Shown: positions 32,901-44,610, numbered from the stretch's first letter. The stretch: 64,000 bases of DNA from Ancylostoma caninum (GCA_037903475.1 JBAJFG010000384.1:1309001-1373000), one strand, 5' to 3'. Notes: generated from the sequence alone by a model not told the origin. Made by a program: numbers and translations.

Positions 32901-35900
32901 ATATGGTTGGAAAGCTTATCTCAAATGATGTTACAAATTATATTTGAAATTTGCTAAATGGTTGATACAAGTTCAAAATTCAATTTCCTGCCATATTGAC
33001 ATATGCCTCCCTCAATCATGGTTTGGCAGCTGGGTAGCCGAGTGTATAGTGATGCTGGCACACGGGATGGAGGTCGAGGGTTTGCATCCTGTCCCCACTA
33101 AAGTTTTGCAAACTTTAATAGCTAATCTTTGACAGAGTGCGGAACTGTACAGGAGATAAATGAGCAATAACTACGAGTGCTGCTTTGAAAATAATGGAAT
33201 AATGGAAAATTTTTACTAACCGCAGCGATGAACATCAACAATGAAGTGTTCGAAACAGTAACAGTACTAGTACTTACTTGAAGATTCTCCTCATCTTCTA
33301 TCGCCAGGTCACAGTAAGCGGCATCACGTAGAACCCTCTCAAAAGCCTCCGCCATTTTGTGCTCTTGGCGAGTTGCGTTGGTGCTATCACCTTGACCAAA
33401 TTTGGCCAACAAAAGCGCAACCACGCGTGAGCAGACGAACATGTAAGGCGGTTATAGAATGAGAAAGTGAACGAATAGATTATATGCAGGGTCAAGCGTC
33501 TGATGGGAATTTCCCATGAGGGGGTCGTATGGGAGGGGGCTGTGAAGGGAGGGGGGTCGTATTGGAGAGGTGTGTGGCTGGGGTACGTAGAGGGGTGGCT
33601 TGACCATTGAATGTAAATTCATGATTGTTTTATGACAAATGACGTTCCGCCCAAGAATGGCCACGTCATATCAAGTTAAAGCAGGACTGGCTGGCAGCGT
33701 ATGAGAGAAATCCGCTTCAGCGCACTCAAAGGTTCGATCCCCGGCGCCTTCCATAAATTTTTGCACGGGTCGGAATCACTTCAGAATCAAGTGTGAAGTA
33801 AGGAGGGTGGAAATGTTGAAAAAATGAAGTGTGGGTAGCGAGATCAATCGATTGCACATGCGAGGATTCGCCTGCAGGGCCCGTCAAAACGTGGAAAAGT
33901 AGGATGAATTAGACCTCGTGCTGAACTTCTCTGACTCGAAATCAGCGAAAGCTTTTCAATGTGTCCATAGAGGACGATCAGCTCTATCTTTTGCCAGAGT
34001 TTCAGTTTTCTAAAACTTCATATATTTTTGGGAGCTCGATGGGAAATTTTTCAATTTTTCGGGTCACCGAGGGGAAATTTCCCATCTAACTCACGCAAGC
34101 AGGAGCAATTATTGGGGTGCGACAATGGGGATGAAGAATTAATACTCGGAGCTCTATTACGTGAAGGTAGTGAAATTTCAGTAAAACGCAAACTCTTTTC
34201 ATGGGAGTCGAAGAAGTGAAAATCTCGCAATTCGTACAGGTGGCGAAAATGGAGTAAATCTGTTTGGCAAATCATTGAGAAGCAATTTGCGGATATCACA
34301 GAAACTTTTCTTCTATGAGTTTTAGTAGAGGAAATTTCCCACTTTAGTACAGAATCTGGCTCCACGAAGTTCGCTCGTTTTCCCGCAATTTAGATGGGAA
34401 ATCGATGGGAAATCCGCAAAATTTCCCATCGATTTCCCATCGAGCTCCCAAACATATATGAAGGTCTAGAAAATTGGAACTCTAGCAGAAGATAGAGCTG
34501 ATCGTCCTCTATGGATAGACAGAAAACCATTCACTGATTTCGAGTCAGAGAACCTCAGCACGAGGTCTAAGTAACCCTAGTTTTCCAAAAACTGGCGTCC
34601 CCTGTATGCGAATTCTTGCATGTTTTATCGATCGATTTCGCTTCCCCCACTTCATTTTCAAACCTTTAAATCCTCTCTACTCCACACTAAATGCTGAAGC
34701 GGTTCCAACCCCGCGCGAAAATTTTTTGGAGGCGCCGGGAATCGAACCCGTGGGCGCGCAAATGCCAACGCTGAAACCGATTCCTCGCTTGCGCTGCCAA
34801 TCAATCCTGTTTTGACGCGTAATGAAATGATTGTTCCTGCTGGCAGTCTGGTCCGACCGGATAAGGAGGGATGTATATCGACCTCAAGGTTGTTTTAGTT
34901 CCAATTCTGGGTTTTTAATATGTTACTTCTGTGTTCTTCCTTAAAACTGTTCAGTGTTTCAGTGTACAGAGAAAACATGCGGGAGCAGAAGGGGGGGGGG
35001 GGTCGTATTGAGGGTCGGTTTTTCCCATCGTCATGCTTGACCCTGATTATATGGCACATCAAAGTACTTGGTCTTTGCAGCGACATCGCATTAACACCCG
35101 GTATAGAGCAATTTTCCATTATTTTCAAAGCAGAACTCGTAGCTACTGCTCATTTATCTCCTGTACAGTTCCGCACTCTGTCAAAGATTAGCTATTGAAG
35201 TTTGCAAAGTTCTAGTGGGGGACAGGATGCGAACCCTTGACCTCCATCCTATGTGTCAGCATCACTATCCCCTCGGCTACCCAGCTGCCAATCCATCATG
35301 GAGGGAGGTATATGTCAATATGACAGGAAATGGAATTTTGAGCTTGTATTAACCACTTAGCAAATTTCAAATATAATCTGTAACATCATCTGAGATAAGC
35401 TTTCCAACCATATATGTCTCGTTCCGAAAACGCAACTTAAGTCCGTGCACTTCCCTTGTAAGAGCTTTGCCATGACATAACACACTGTGCTCCAACCTCT
35501 AATTATTAAATATGGTGCTTAACAAAGACAGTTGGAAATTTCGTTTGAAAACGGCACCATCCAATGCTACCCAAACGAAAATAATGAAACTCACATAGTT
35601 CTGTTCCGCTTTGCAAGCAATGGTGAATGCTGAGCGGAAATAGCGGGAGTTCGCTTACAATCAGGTGCTTCGAAAGTCCTATCAAATGTTATGGGCAAAG
35701 ATTCAGATGATGAAGAACCCGCATGTAATACTTCTCGATTCGCCACCGGCAATTCTACCTTTAAAAAGAGACAATAGTCTTGTTGAGAATCTTAAGAAAC
35801 CGGTAGCAATTTTGAAACGGAACCTACAGTGTTCTGAACTTCAGTTTCCAGCTCTATTAAATAACTTTGATAGCAAGGCGATCCAACAAATCTCCTCAGG

Positions 35901-38900
35901 TACTTCTGAAACAAAAAAAGTATTGTATATGAACGCTAAAGCAAATTCGAGTACCTCGCCTAATCTTTGCATGCAGAACTGCTTGGCAGAAACAAAAGAA
36001 GAACGCAAGGGACGTCCAGTGTCGGAACATATTTCTGACTCCACAATCTGTCGCACATTATCACCGACTAAGAGGGGTGTCAATGCTTGCATCGAAAGAT
36101 ACCTGAAAACTCATAAAAGAGAACAGAAACGAGTCCAGACAGGAAGGTGGAGGTGAGAGGGGGCACGGGAGATGGAAGAGTCTCCCAAAAGGCTAAAACA
36201 ACCAAAATTTTGAAAATGTGAAACTTTTATAATTTTTGTTTATTTTTTATAATTAACTGCAGGTTAAAAAGATACAGAACACTTAAAACAGGGATAAAAG
36301 CTAAGGATCAAAGATAAGCCACTAGCAAACATTTCATCTATTACGGAAAGAAGTTGCCAGGAAACATTCAGACCCATTCCTTTGGCGCGGCGTCCCCCTT
36401 GATACAGTTACTACAAATAGTGAAAGATTGTGAAGCAAAAAACAAACAACACACCTGTCGTAAACACACATAGCATCCTCGAGCAGTTCTTCATCGGAAA
36501 GTTTATCGTAACTTGATTCGAATGTATTACAGGCTAACAGAAATTGAATACAGTCACGGTCATGCTGATCGTCAACAAACTGAAAAAAAAAGTGAAAAAT
36601 ATACAAAAATACAAATGATGGGGCCCTTCCACTGCAGCAATAGGAATAGGAATAAGAAACCTCTAGGAATGAATTTAACAAGGCCGGCACATGCAGGACA
36701 TCATCCAAACTGCATCCTCGAGAGAGCGCTTGTAATAAGTGTTTTTTGTAATAAACACTGTTTTTGAAGTCCTTAAAATACCTGAAATTACAAGGTCTTG
36801 AAAATGGACATCTAAGAAAGTTTAATGAATAGTAAATAAGCTCTAACCGCGTTTCAAATACATCACGAACGAAACTTTTGGCCTCATCGAAGATGTCTGG
36901 AGCTATGCAATCACCACGAAGCCGATCTGTAAGGGGAACACTGGAATTTTTCCAGTAGGTTTCCAACACCAAATAGCAAGCATACCTAGAATACGTCGTG
37001 AAATGCTCTTTGGAAGAGATATGCTGCAGGAGGATTCTTTATCAATGTATCGGTCATAAATGTTCCGAGCATCAAGCAAAGCAACTGCAAATATGCAAAT
37101 ATCATTGCAACGAATATCGTCGGTCACAGTTTGCAATCTCCGGAATCAACCCATTCATGCAAATGTAAAGAGTGACCCTATATACAGAGACCTCACATTA
37201 ACGGTGCAGTGAGTTGAAAGCAGCACCCACGGAAATTCCGCATTAAGAGATTTAACTTGGTTCCTAGGTTTGGCACAATAGTGAAGACGTACGCAGCGAA
37301 CAATTTTGACAAATTCTACGAAGAAGGCGGTTTTCGTCTCCGTTTTAACCCATCTACGAAAGATGGCCGAGTTGCCCGGGCTTGAGTTGGAGGGAGATGT
37401 TAACGAAAGCAGGCTTATCATAAGGAAAGGGGTGGATGGACGAGTTGCCCTGTCAGGCAGATCCAGGCAGGCAAACCGCGACGCGAGAGAATACCGGGTG
37501 GCAGGAGCGCGCTCAGATTCCGTCTGCCTATAATGCCACCCAAAGAATCGCGCCATACGACCGCCCCCCGACCAGGGATGTGCGTAATTACGATTTACGA
37601 ATTACGATTTGCGGCCATTTTTTTGGCGATTTTTTTACGATTTACGATTTACAAAAAATGGCTCAAATTTCGTAACAAATTCGTAAATAACTACGGGAAA
37701 CGAATCTCGTCGTAGCGTTTGTGCTTGGGGGTGAATGTACATGATATCTCTGTGTTTGCATTTTGCAGCAAAGCTAAGAGTGAAATGATTGTTTTGCTTG
37801 TAGCTTCTATTATTCGAAGAAGGTGGCATATAACAATTTCATTATCGCGTCCGTAGAGAGGATCTGTTGGAACAGCGGAGCTCAAAGGTCTGAATGAAAA
37901 AACGACAAGAACATCGCATTTTCAGCTCTGTTTTCCTGTTTCCGTAGATGGGACAAGCTACCCGCCCAGCCTATTTCCTTCGTCAGAACGTTCTGCCATG
38001 CTTTTCTGACTTCAACTGCAGTGTGATGTCGTATGCGAAAAGGTTTTCTTCCTGGTCGAGCTCTCATGAACCAAATAGTAGTGACTATAAACAATTTGAT
38101 AAAGTACAAAAAATAGTTCTTTTCAAAGACGCAGCACGCATTCTACTTTATTGATAATCGCAGAGGTATTGAATGCCCTGAGCAGTGACTTGCTGGGAGC
38201 ACTGAATACCGAGTCAGCGCTTTATCCTTTCAAACTCCTTTGGTACCAATTCATCTACCCCACGGGATGAATGGTTTGGTTCGCACTGAAACATATAGAA
38301 CCATCGACCACGTTTACGTTTATTTCAGAAACACCGACCAGGATGAAGAGAGTTTTCGCAGCTATAAATAACACTCTAGAACTGGACAGCTCCCTTAAAA
38401 TATCGAGAAAAAAGTCCATTCATCACAACGTCATCACTCTAGTGATAAGATGGCGAAGTTCAGTGATCAATTCTGCAGTAGATATACAGGAAGCTCCAAA
38501 TGTCCGCAGTCAAGAGGGACGTGGCCACGACGCGGCTTTAGACAGAGACACAGGCGCTCGGCATGCTGCCACTGGTTGGCTGCAGAGTCAGAGAAGCCAG
38601 AGGCAGCACAGAGAGCGCCTGTGTCTGATCAAGGAGCCGCGCCGTGGCCACGCCCTCTTGACTGCGGACATTTGGAGCTTCCTGTATATAGTCTGTCCGA
38701 AACGACGAGTCCGCCCACGCACGCGGGGATCGAGAAGCTGCCACGTTTGCCAGCGCTACACGTCATCATCCCTGATCTGCGTATCACGTTTCATCGTTAT
38801 CTTCATGGTGCTGACCAATGATCTGGCCGTGATGTGGACGACGTGGCAGCCAACAGCATCCGCTCCAGCCGCGCCGCTTCTCGATCCCCGCGTGCGTGGG

Positions 38901-41900
38901 CGGATTCGTCGTTTCGGATGGACTATACCTCAGATTATTTTGAGAATGACTTTGTTGTGAAACGAGTTGAAATTATCTGACTTTGTAATGGTACCTGGAC
39001 CCTCAGTTACGATTTACGATTTACGGCATTTTTGGAAAATTTACGAATTACGAAAATTGAAATTTTTGTTACGCACATCCCTGCCCCGACACGTTGTAAG
39101 ACTGAAGCTACAGTCCACGTGGAGTGCAGCAACCTACGTAACAGTCGCTGGCGCCGATGTTGGCGATAAACGATCGCCAACTTTGGCGACCCACCTTCGC
39201 TAATGTTGGCGACTGTCACATCGGTGCCTTTCGATTGCTTGGCTCTCCGATGTCGGCGATCCGCGGGCGCAAACTATACCTATCAACGGCCGCCGTCGTC
39301 AGACGAGGCGACTCAAGGTGCTACACCCCGTGGACAATAGCACCAGCTTAACTCGGTAGTGGCGAGAATTTCTAGCTGTTTATCATGTTGAAATGGTCCC
39401 AGAAACGATGTGGGAGTGAGTGGGACGTGTGCATTCGAGCAGAGCGGTAGTCACTCCATTGTGAACGTGAACATGGTATAAATCTATCAATGAAACTACT
39501 CCGACATAAACGAGTAGTATATGAAACAAAGGCAGAAACTGGAATACTTTCGAAAGTGGCATATCCGCCACAACAAGATGAATTCTTCACAACGTGCACG
39601 GCCAGTCTGACGGTTATTTAGACGGAAAATCAAATGCATTTGCGGACTACGAGCGCACCTCTGGCTCGCTTTTTTTTACTTAAAGAACATTTATCGTCAA
39701 ACTCAGTCAGATTAGTACTCCTCCACAAGAGGAAAGATCGAAATTGAACTCATAAGTGTTTTGGTGTCGAATATGGAGCACATGGTGTGCCAAAGTTCGC
39801 CAATGCATCTAATTTCACACCCAGGGTCAAGCGTGTTGTTGTAAAAATTCGACCCCAAAGCGACCCCCCTGGAAGACGAGAAAAATGCGACCCCCCAGAA
39901 CATTTAATTTTTTTTACGTTTTTAGTTATTATAATTCAACAACATTCAAAATATCCGGAAGACATTTTCTGAATCCCATTACTTACTAAAAATTAAATTT
40001 CCACTTTTCCATGTCTAATTTTTATTTTTGAATTTCAAGTTCTATCAATGAACCAACCAGTCGTCACACATGTCTATGTCGCACATCAACACACTTCTTA
40101 TAAGCAAGTGGACTAACGCACAAGCCGTACCAAGTCCAGGGTTCGATCCCCGCCAGAGACTAATTTTAAAATGGAAAAATGCATGTGGAGCTGTCAGACA
40201 TTAAGTATTTACTATGTGTATGAACAAAAAAATTGTTAGGACCTTTTTTCATTTGTGAAACTCGCGCATGAGTGGTTGTCCTTTTACTCAGAATGAGAAT
40301 CGTACATGTGCAGATGTATGGTTGTTTTTCACGAATTTAAAAAGGGTTGGCACGTGAATGAAAATGGCTTGAGCCGTTCTTCTATCAGGAAGATTTGCGC
40401 TTTCTGATGCACATATCTTTTAATCAAAAAGTTGGGTATATTGGAGTTAAATATGGGTGAAAATTCGTTGGTAAAAAGATGGGAAAATTGCCACTTTTAC
40501 CAACGATTTACCATCGGTTTACCAAGGGAATAAAACTCTTAGCAGGCAACATTGAAAGCTGAAGTTTTACGTGAGCATAGAGCTTGACTTCCTCTTTCAG
40601 AATCTAGTTTAAGGTTTTGCCGTCTTTCAAATATACACTGAAAAAAGCCATGGAATGATTTTTAGCAAGATCAAGAATGTGGTGTCAATCTGGAGCAAGT
40701 AACTTCATGGTTACTCTGTATGAGGGAACAGCTTCAACGCACTACAATAGAGGAAGATCCGCTCTTTCTTATGCATTCGGTCCTTTCTTACAGTGCCTTC
40801 TGATTTCTTTCAGTTATTGAGCGTCAACATACCTCAAATTTAACAGATTTCGTGGTTATGTCTTATGTGGTCTTATCGCTATAAAAAATTCCAGTGATCG
40901 AGAAGCCGTGGGATTTTGCATCTTCATAAGGCTTGGTTCTTGGAGACCATAGCTTCGAAGCAACATGTGATGGCCAGTAGCCGTATTCCGGCGCGGTTTG
41001 GCCCAGGGCCATGCGTGGCCAACTGGGCCATATGCGATGGCCTCGTATTCCGTGAGCAGAGCGCGCAATTCGAAATCGGTGCTCACTGGGCCAAGCATGG
41101 CCCACTCCTTTTGGTAGGGGCCATGCGACAAAATCTTCGTTTTTTGTCCGGATTCATGCATAGTTTTCATTGTTTCAGCAAAAGGGCCTTTTATATCGTT
41201 CTTTCAACAGATGCTTTCAATAAGGGCATATCACTGTTCCGTCTCTTTGTACACTTGTCAGAGGAGGTTACTGCGCAGGAATGGGAAGATTCAGTGGCAC
41301 TATTCAGCTAGTTCTGCAACAAAATTTCGAAGTGAAATACCTCGCCCATACTTCGTCTAAGGGGTTATTCGAGATGCTGGACACGAAAATCGTATCCGTT
41401 TCGTACCTCTACTTCGTTTTCGTAGGGTAACTATAGGTATACTGTTCAGATGGAATCTTTCTCTCTCGCAATCCTCTCAAATTTTATGTAGAGGGGTTAT
41501 TTTAGGTGTTGATTATGAATATTGCATGCATTCTCTATCGTAAACCCCATTTTGTTAGGGATAGGGTAGGTATACGGCAGGAGATTAAAAGAAGATGACG
41601 ATTTCGGGGAGAAAACGAGGGTGGCATGCAAAATAATGTTGATAATAGTGACCGGCGCCTAAAACAACCCTTCTACGCAAAATTTGAAGGATTCTGTCAG
41701 ATACGGGGAAACCCCCGCAACCCTACAAAAACGGAGTATCGATGCAAAAAGATACGATATTTGTGTTCAGCTCCTCAGACAACCCTCCTAGACGAAATTT
41801 GGGTGAAAAAAACTTCGTCGAAATGCTTGAGGCAGAACTAGCCGAATAGTGCCCTGAACTTATTCATAACTCTCGTTGATTTAGTGATAAGGGCAATAAA

Positions 41901-43800
41901 TACTGGATGCGTGCCTTTTACACGCGTGCGTTTGTATGATGAAGTATGGGCACTGGCAGCAATGACGCGACTCACGTCCGCATCTAGTATGAATTGACCT
42001 TCCGACAATATGAGTATCCGACGCGTGAAGACGTCTCTCACAATCTATACTAGGTGATGAGTTCTCAGTCTGTTCGTTTTCTCGCCTACAACGCTTCAGA
42101 TAACGTGGTACAAGGCGCGCTTGTGGACAGGGCCAGCAGCCCACGCCGGAATACCAGGTCATACGCGATGGGCCATGCACGCTTGGCCAGGGCCATGCGC
42201 AACTGGGCCATGCGTGGCTGGCCCAGCAGAGTTCGGAATACGGCTACAGAGGTCCTAGGACACCATCCACGGAATTGCCTTTTGAGCTACATATTTACTG
42301 GACCATAGTAGTCGCTTTACAGCCAAATAAAACGTCCACGCTTGAAAATAAGGTGTTCACCGACGATTTTACACCTGATAGTCTTCGTTCTAAAAAAAAA
42401 GAAAAGCATGTTGAAGTGTTTGCGAAACTACCATCCTCGCGAGGAATCGAACTTGGTGCTCGCTGGTGAAATAGGAACTTCCCCACCTTGCTGTTATCAT
42501 ACTACCCTCTTCAGGCGATCCTCACTGCTCCCGCCAAGGCGACCCCCCTTGGTAAATTACCATCGTACGCTTGACCCTGTTCACACCTAAATTACGTCCA
42601 GACTGCCCGCGGACGTTGTGAAGAATTCATTTTGCTCTGCCACATGCTTATCATAATCCTATAAAACACGACAGCAATATGAATGAATACGATGTTCGTG
42701 TTCACCACATCAAACACTCCCTCTCTAATGAAGCCTCGGCAAAAATCGATTTCGTCAAGCCCTCAGGCGGGGTAGAGCAAGAAAAAACTTACGAGATTGT
42801 TCGGCTTTCTGCGATGATCCAGTAGGGCAATTCCCGAAAGATGCTTTGAAGCCACTTACATGAATCCAGAATTTGATGAGATTCAGTTTATCTAAATTAG
42901 ATCGAGATACTACTGAAAAATGGATGCAGACCTAACCTTATCACCTTACAAGTGATTAATGCAAGTATAGGATACAGCCCCTCCCTCCTCCCCTACAGAC
43001 CGACAGGTAGACAAACGGATTGAAATGTCTAAATTAACAAAATTGGGTGTGACTTCTTCATGATCAAGATGCGACTGAAAAAAAATTTCTGCTGGTGGGC
43101 CGCACCTTTCCATCTTTATGTTTCACATAAAAAGTAAAACAAATACTGTAGCGACGTGTGCTAAAATGACGAGAAAAATTTTCTCCAAGATCAATGTTTC
43201 TTTTCCTAACTTTCTGTGGAGAAAATAGATGGAGTCTGATTGCTATGGAAAAACAATGAACTCCACAATTTACACGGAACCCCATCCGTTTACGCCCCCA
43301 CGGATCAGCGCTGTTCGTCGCAGCGTGGCACTCTGACATGCATATCCTCGCTCTACCTGCGGCGTACTCAACTATGCCACAAGAGCCTCAACGTTTGGAT
43401 CACCCTATAACTTTGATTATTACTCTAATATGGAGCTAGAGGCTAAGGATGGTAGAAATCATAATTCTCAAATACTCATGAAGTTCTTCCAAGACCATAC
43501 TTTCTAACGAGTTTAAATGACGCACCACATGACTCTAGAAAATGTATGAAGAATGCCATGACAGATGAGTCCTCCAGGATACGATCGATGCTGTGAGCTA
43601 AAACATTTGAATCCCGTACAATGATCGACTCCTCATGTGCTTCAGCTGCAATGAAATAATTCCGAATGAAATCTTAATGAAAAAGAAGAGAAGAACCGTA
43701 CAGGACTCAATCATCTCACGCATGTCTGGCTGCTGAAGAAGCCGTTGACCAACAATTAGTGAGACGTCCTCGCTCACACCATTTATACCTCCTTTCACAT
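26909..43800 (-). CDS. AKAP10/D-AKAP2-like scaffold: two RGS domains plus PKA-binding helix (5' incomplete)
   Basis: A kinase-anchoring scaffold predicted to tether PKA and bind small GTPases or membranes, as known for vertebrate AKAP10. Fourteen exons in agreeing phase are, 5' to 3': 43800-43702, 43645-43526, 42912-42793, 37084-36986, 36926-36848, 36781-36661, 36579-36455, 36102-35955, 35905-35828, 35758-35595, 33383-33278, 32848-32787, 27188-27105 and 27038-26909, giving 510 residues. RGS1 spans about 45-190 ([34 protein letters not shown]). RGS2 spans about 195-325 ([31 protein letters not shown]). A Ser-rich linker follows, and a C-terminal amphipathic helix [17 protein letters not shown] matches the PKA-anchoring helix. 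Exons 33383 and 32848 are least certain. The start codon lies upstream of 43800 and was not identified. Confidence 0.85.
28082..28989 (+). mobile_element. Non-autonomous Helitron in an AKAP10 intron
   Basis: It starts A|TC with a TATATAAAAGTGAAAGTGTG segment, runs through a TGTATG microsatellite, and ends GCGAAGCCGGGTACGGCAGC then CTAG|T. GCCG and CGGC form a small hairpin just before the CTAG end. These are Helitron hallmarks. Inside, about 28495, 28614 and 28731, are three diverged 118-bp repeats beginning GGGGTTCYTCRATACGC. No Rep/helicase is encoded. Confidence 0.75.
28111..28316 (+). repeat. (GTGTAT)n-type microsatellite
   Basis: About 200 bp of alternating TGTG and TATG words. It creates long false frames of Cys/Val/Tyr on one strand and Thr/His on the other. 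Confidence 0.95.
31223..31590 (-). mobile_element. Dispersed minisatellite-bearing element, truncated copy 3
   Basis: Read on the minus strand it gives two to three decayed 50-bp units (31400-31530), then a 3' flank with GACCTCGCAATCACTATCAC and TTATTATAAGCCATGATG, matching copies 1 and 2. The 5' half with hairpin and TATA box is missing; a MITE begins 54 bp beyond. Confidence 0.6.
31644..31885. mobile_element. TATAGTCTGTC MITE, copy 1
   Basis: The ends TATAGTCTGTCTGAAACGAC and their inverse carry an arm containing CCGCCCACGCACGCGGG. Two more full copies are at 38687-38927 and 47086-47328, with a solo end at 51463-51493. Length is 242 bp with no coding capacity. Confidence 0.9.
32340..32645. 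other. Intron segment, possible tRNA-like start
   Basis: GGTGCGGTAGCGCTGAATGG at 32341 resembles a box A region shared loosely with 33689. Otherwise nothing is recognisable in this intron of the AKAP10-like gene. Confidence 0.3.
32876..33220 (+). repeat. Left arm of a 340-bp inverted repeat flanking an exon
   Basis: About 90 percent identical to the reverse complement of 35110-35445. It contains a tRNA-like module with GGGTAGCCGAGTGTATAG (box A) and GGGTTTGCATCC (box B). It lies entirely in the intron between the exons at 33278-33383 and 32787-32848. Confidence 0.9.
33487..35045. mobile_element. Fold-back hAT-like element, CAGGGTCAAGC family, copy 1
   Basis: Ends CAGGGTCAAGC and GCTTGACCCTG are flanked by a perfect 8-bp duplication ATTATATG (33479-33486 and 35046-35053). 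Inside are long inverted arms, 33680-34070 and 34420-34815, each carrying a tRNA-like box B (GGTTCGATCCCCGGCGCC and its counterpart). No transposase is encoded. It sits in an intron of the AKAP10-like gene. Confidence 0.92.
35110..35445 (-). repeat. Right arm of the 340-bp inverted repeat flanking an exon
   Basis: Partner of 32876-33220, located in the intron between exons 35595-35758 and 33278-33383. The tRNA-like module is preserved (box B GGGTTCGCATCC on the minus strand). Confidence 0.9.
38483..38688. mobile_element. TATACAGGAAGCTCC MITE
   Basis: Near-perfect inverted arms begin TATACAGGAAGCTCCAAATG and contain GACTGCGGAC words in inverse. The right end shares its terminal TATA with the next MITE, so one inserted at the edge of the other. 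Confidence 0.85.
38687..38927. mobile_element. TATAGTCTGTC MITE, copy 2
   Basis: Same family as 31644-31885. The interior word TCATCCCTGATCTGCGTATC is inverted relative to copy 1. Confidence 0.9.
39110..39330. mobile_element. GC-rich palindromic MITE, second copy
   Basis: It contains CGCCGATGTTGGCGA and ATGTTGGCGACTG words in opposed orientation, with GTCCACGTGGAGTGCAGCA at the left end and GTGCTACACCCCGTGGAC at the right. Related to 19582-19785. Confidence 0.55.
39822..42579. mobile_element. hAT-like element, CAGGGTCAAGC family, copy 2
   Basis: Ends CAGGGTCAAGCGT and ACGCTTGACCCTG are flanked by a perfect 8-bp duplication TTCACACC (39814-39821 and 42580-42587). The 2.76-kb interior has a tRNA-like segment at 40103-40160 and two opposed copies of a TAGCCGTATTCCG MITE (about 40978-41060 and 42135-42245). 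It contains no recognisable transposase. It lies in the intron between AKAP10 exons 42793-42912 and 36986-37084. Confidence 0.92.
40103..40160 (+). repeat. tRNA-like segment (SINE remnant)
   Basis: AAGTGGACTAACGCACAAGC followed by GGGTTCGATCCCCGCC fits box A and box B spacing. No closed cloverleaf is possible. Confidence 0.4.
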
Positions 43801-44156
43801 CTGCAAATTAGAATGGTAACTAAAGTTACCATCCTGAATTCATTAGGAAAACCAGACATTTCAATGCAGGCGTCGTCTATGTTTCAACCATAAAAGTTTT
43901 GTATGCTTGAAATCGTCAGAAACCGCTGGTCATATTATGCTAAACCCCGAAAACTATAAATCCGAGCATCAAATTATTTTTGCGATCGGTAGAACCGCAG
44001 CAATGATCGGAGGTCACGGCGAAGACAAGAGACGTCTGAAATACGCTCAGATCACGCTGGAACAACATGATTGTTCAGCCCAGCAACGCGCCAAACTTCA
44101 GCAATTTCAAAAAAAAAAAAAAAACAGGGTCGGGATTCATCAGCTCTCTGCTCCTT

Positions 44157-44610
44157 TTAAAGTCCTTACGCGCAGTCGACGGAAAATTTTCGAGCGCGCC
44201 CAGCATGCGGCGCGTGCGCCGCGAGGCCCTCTTGTGGCAGCGGTCCCCAGTCGTTCGTCAGATTCTTGGCTCAGTTGAGTGTTTTTCTTTCCTTCTTTTG
44301 TTTAACTGAATTTATCTGAAGCTGTGAGGCCTGTGGCTGACCGATATCGACCGGACGGCCCCGCACACCTCATATTTTGCAAGTTTTCCCCCTGCATGCC
44401 CCAAATGCTTGTTTTTATTGTTTTTATGAGGCATGCGGGGCCGTCCGATCGAAATCGGTCAGCCGCAGGCCTCACACCTTCAGATAAACTTCAATCAAGG
44501 AAATAAAATGAAGAAAAAACACTCACCTGGGCCAAAAATCTGATGAACGATAGTGGACCGCTGCCATGCTGGGCGCACTCGAAAATTTTCCGCCGATTGC
44601 GAGTAAGGAC
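44157..44610. repeat. Fold-back of about 220-bp arms containing a splice-donor motif
   Basis: 44157-44380 is the inverse of 44425-44610: AAAGTCCTTACKCGCARTCG, GGAAAATTTTCGAG, GCGCCCAGCATG and CGGACGGCCCCGCA are shared. The centre is near 44400. In the right arm, read minus, an ATG (44565-44567) is followed by 13 codons and a CAG|GTGAGT donor. The left arm carries a broken version. Confidence 0.85.
44527..44567 (-). CDS. Possible first coding exon (13 codons)
   Basis: On the minus strand CAGCATGGCAGCGG gives a good start context, reading MAAVHYRSSDFWP and ending in leftover AG before GTGAGT. It lies 0.7 kb upstream of the first accepted AKAP10-like exon, but its phase (2) does not join that exon (needs 1) without a further exon, which I could not identify. 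It may be chance within the fold-back. Confidence 0.25.

Larger units (their letters stand above)
37573..39083. mobile_element. hAT-like element, CAGGGRTGTGCGTAA family, copy 2
   Basis: The ends CAGGGATGTGCGTAA and TTACGCACATCCCTG and subterminal TTACGATTTACGA words match 9137-10270. Flanks share CCCCGAC on both sides (7 bp), consistent with an 8-bp duplication that lost a base. The interior has been invaded by two MITEs at 38483-38927. Confidence 0.85.

Noticed and set aside
35665..36156. 163-codon open frame on the + strand
   Set aside because: It is antisense to AKAP10-like exons 35955-36102 and 35828-35905 and part of 35595-35758, whose minus-strand translation matches RGS2 and its linker with consistent splice phases.
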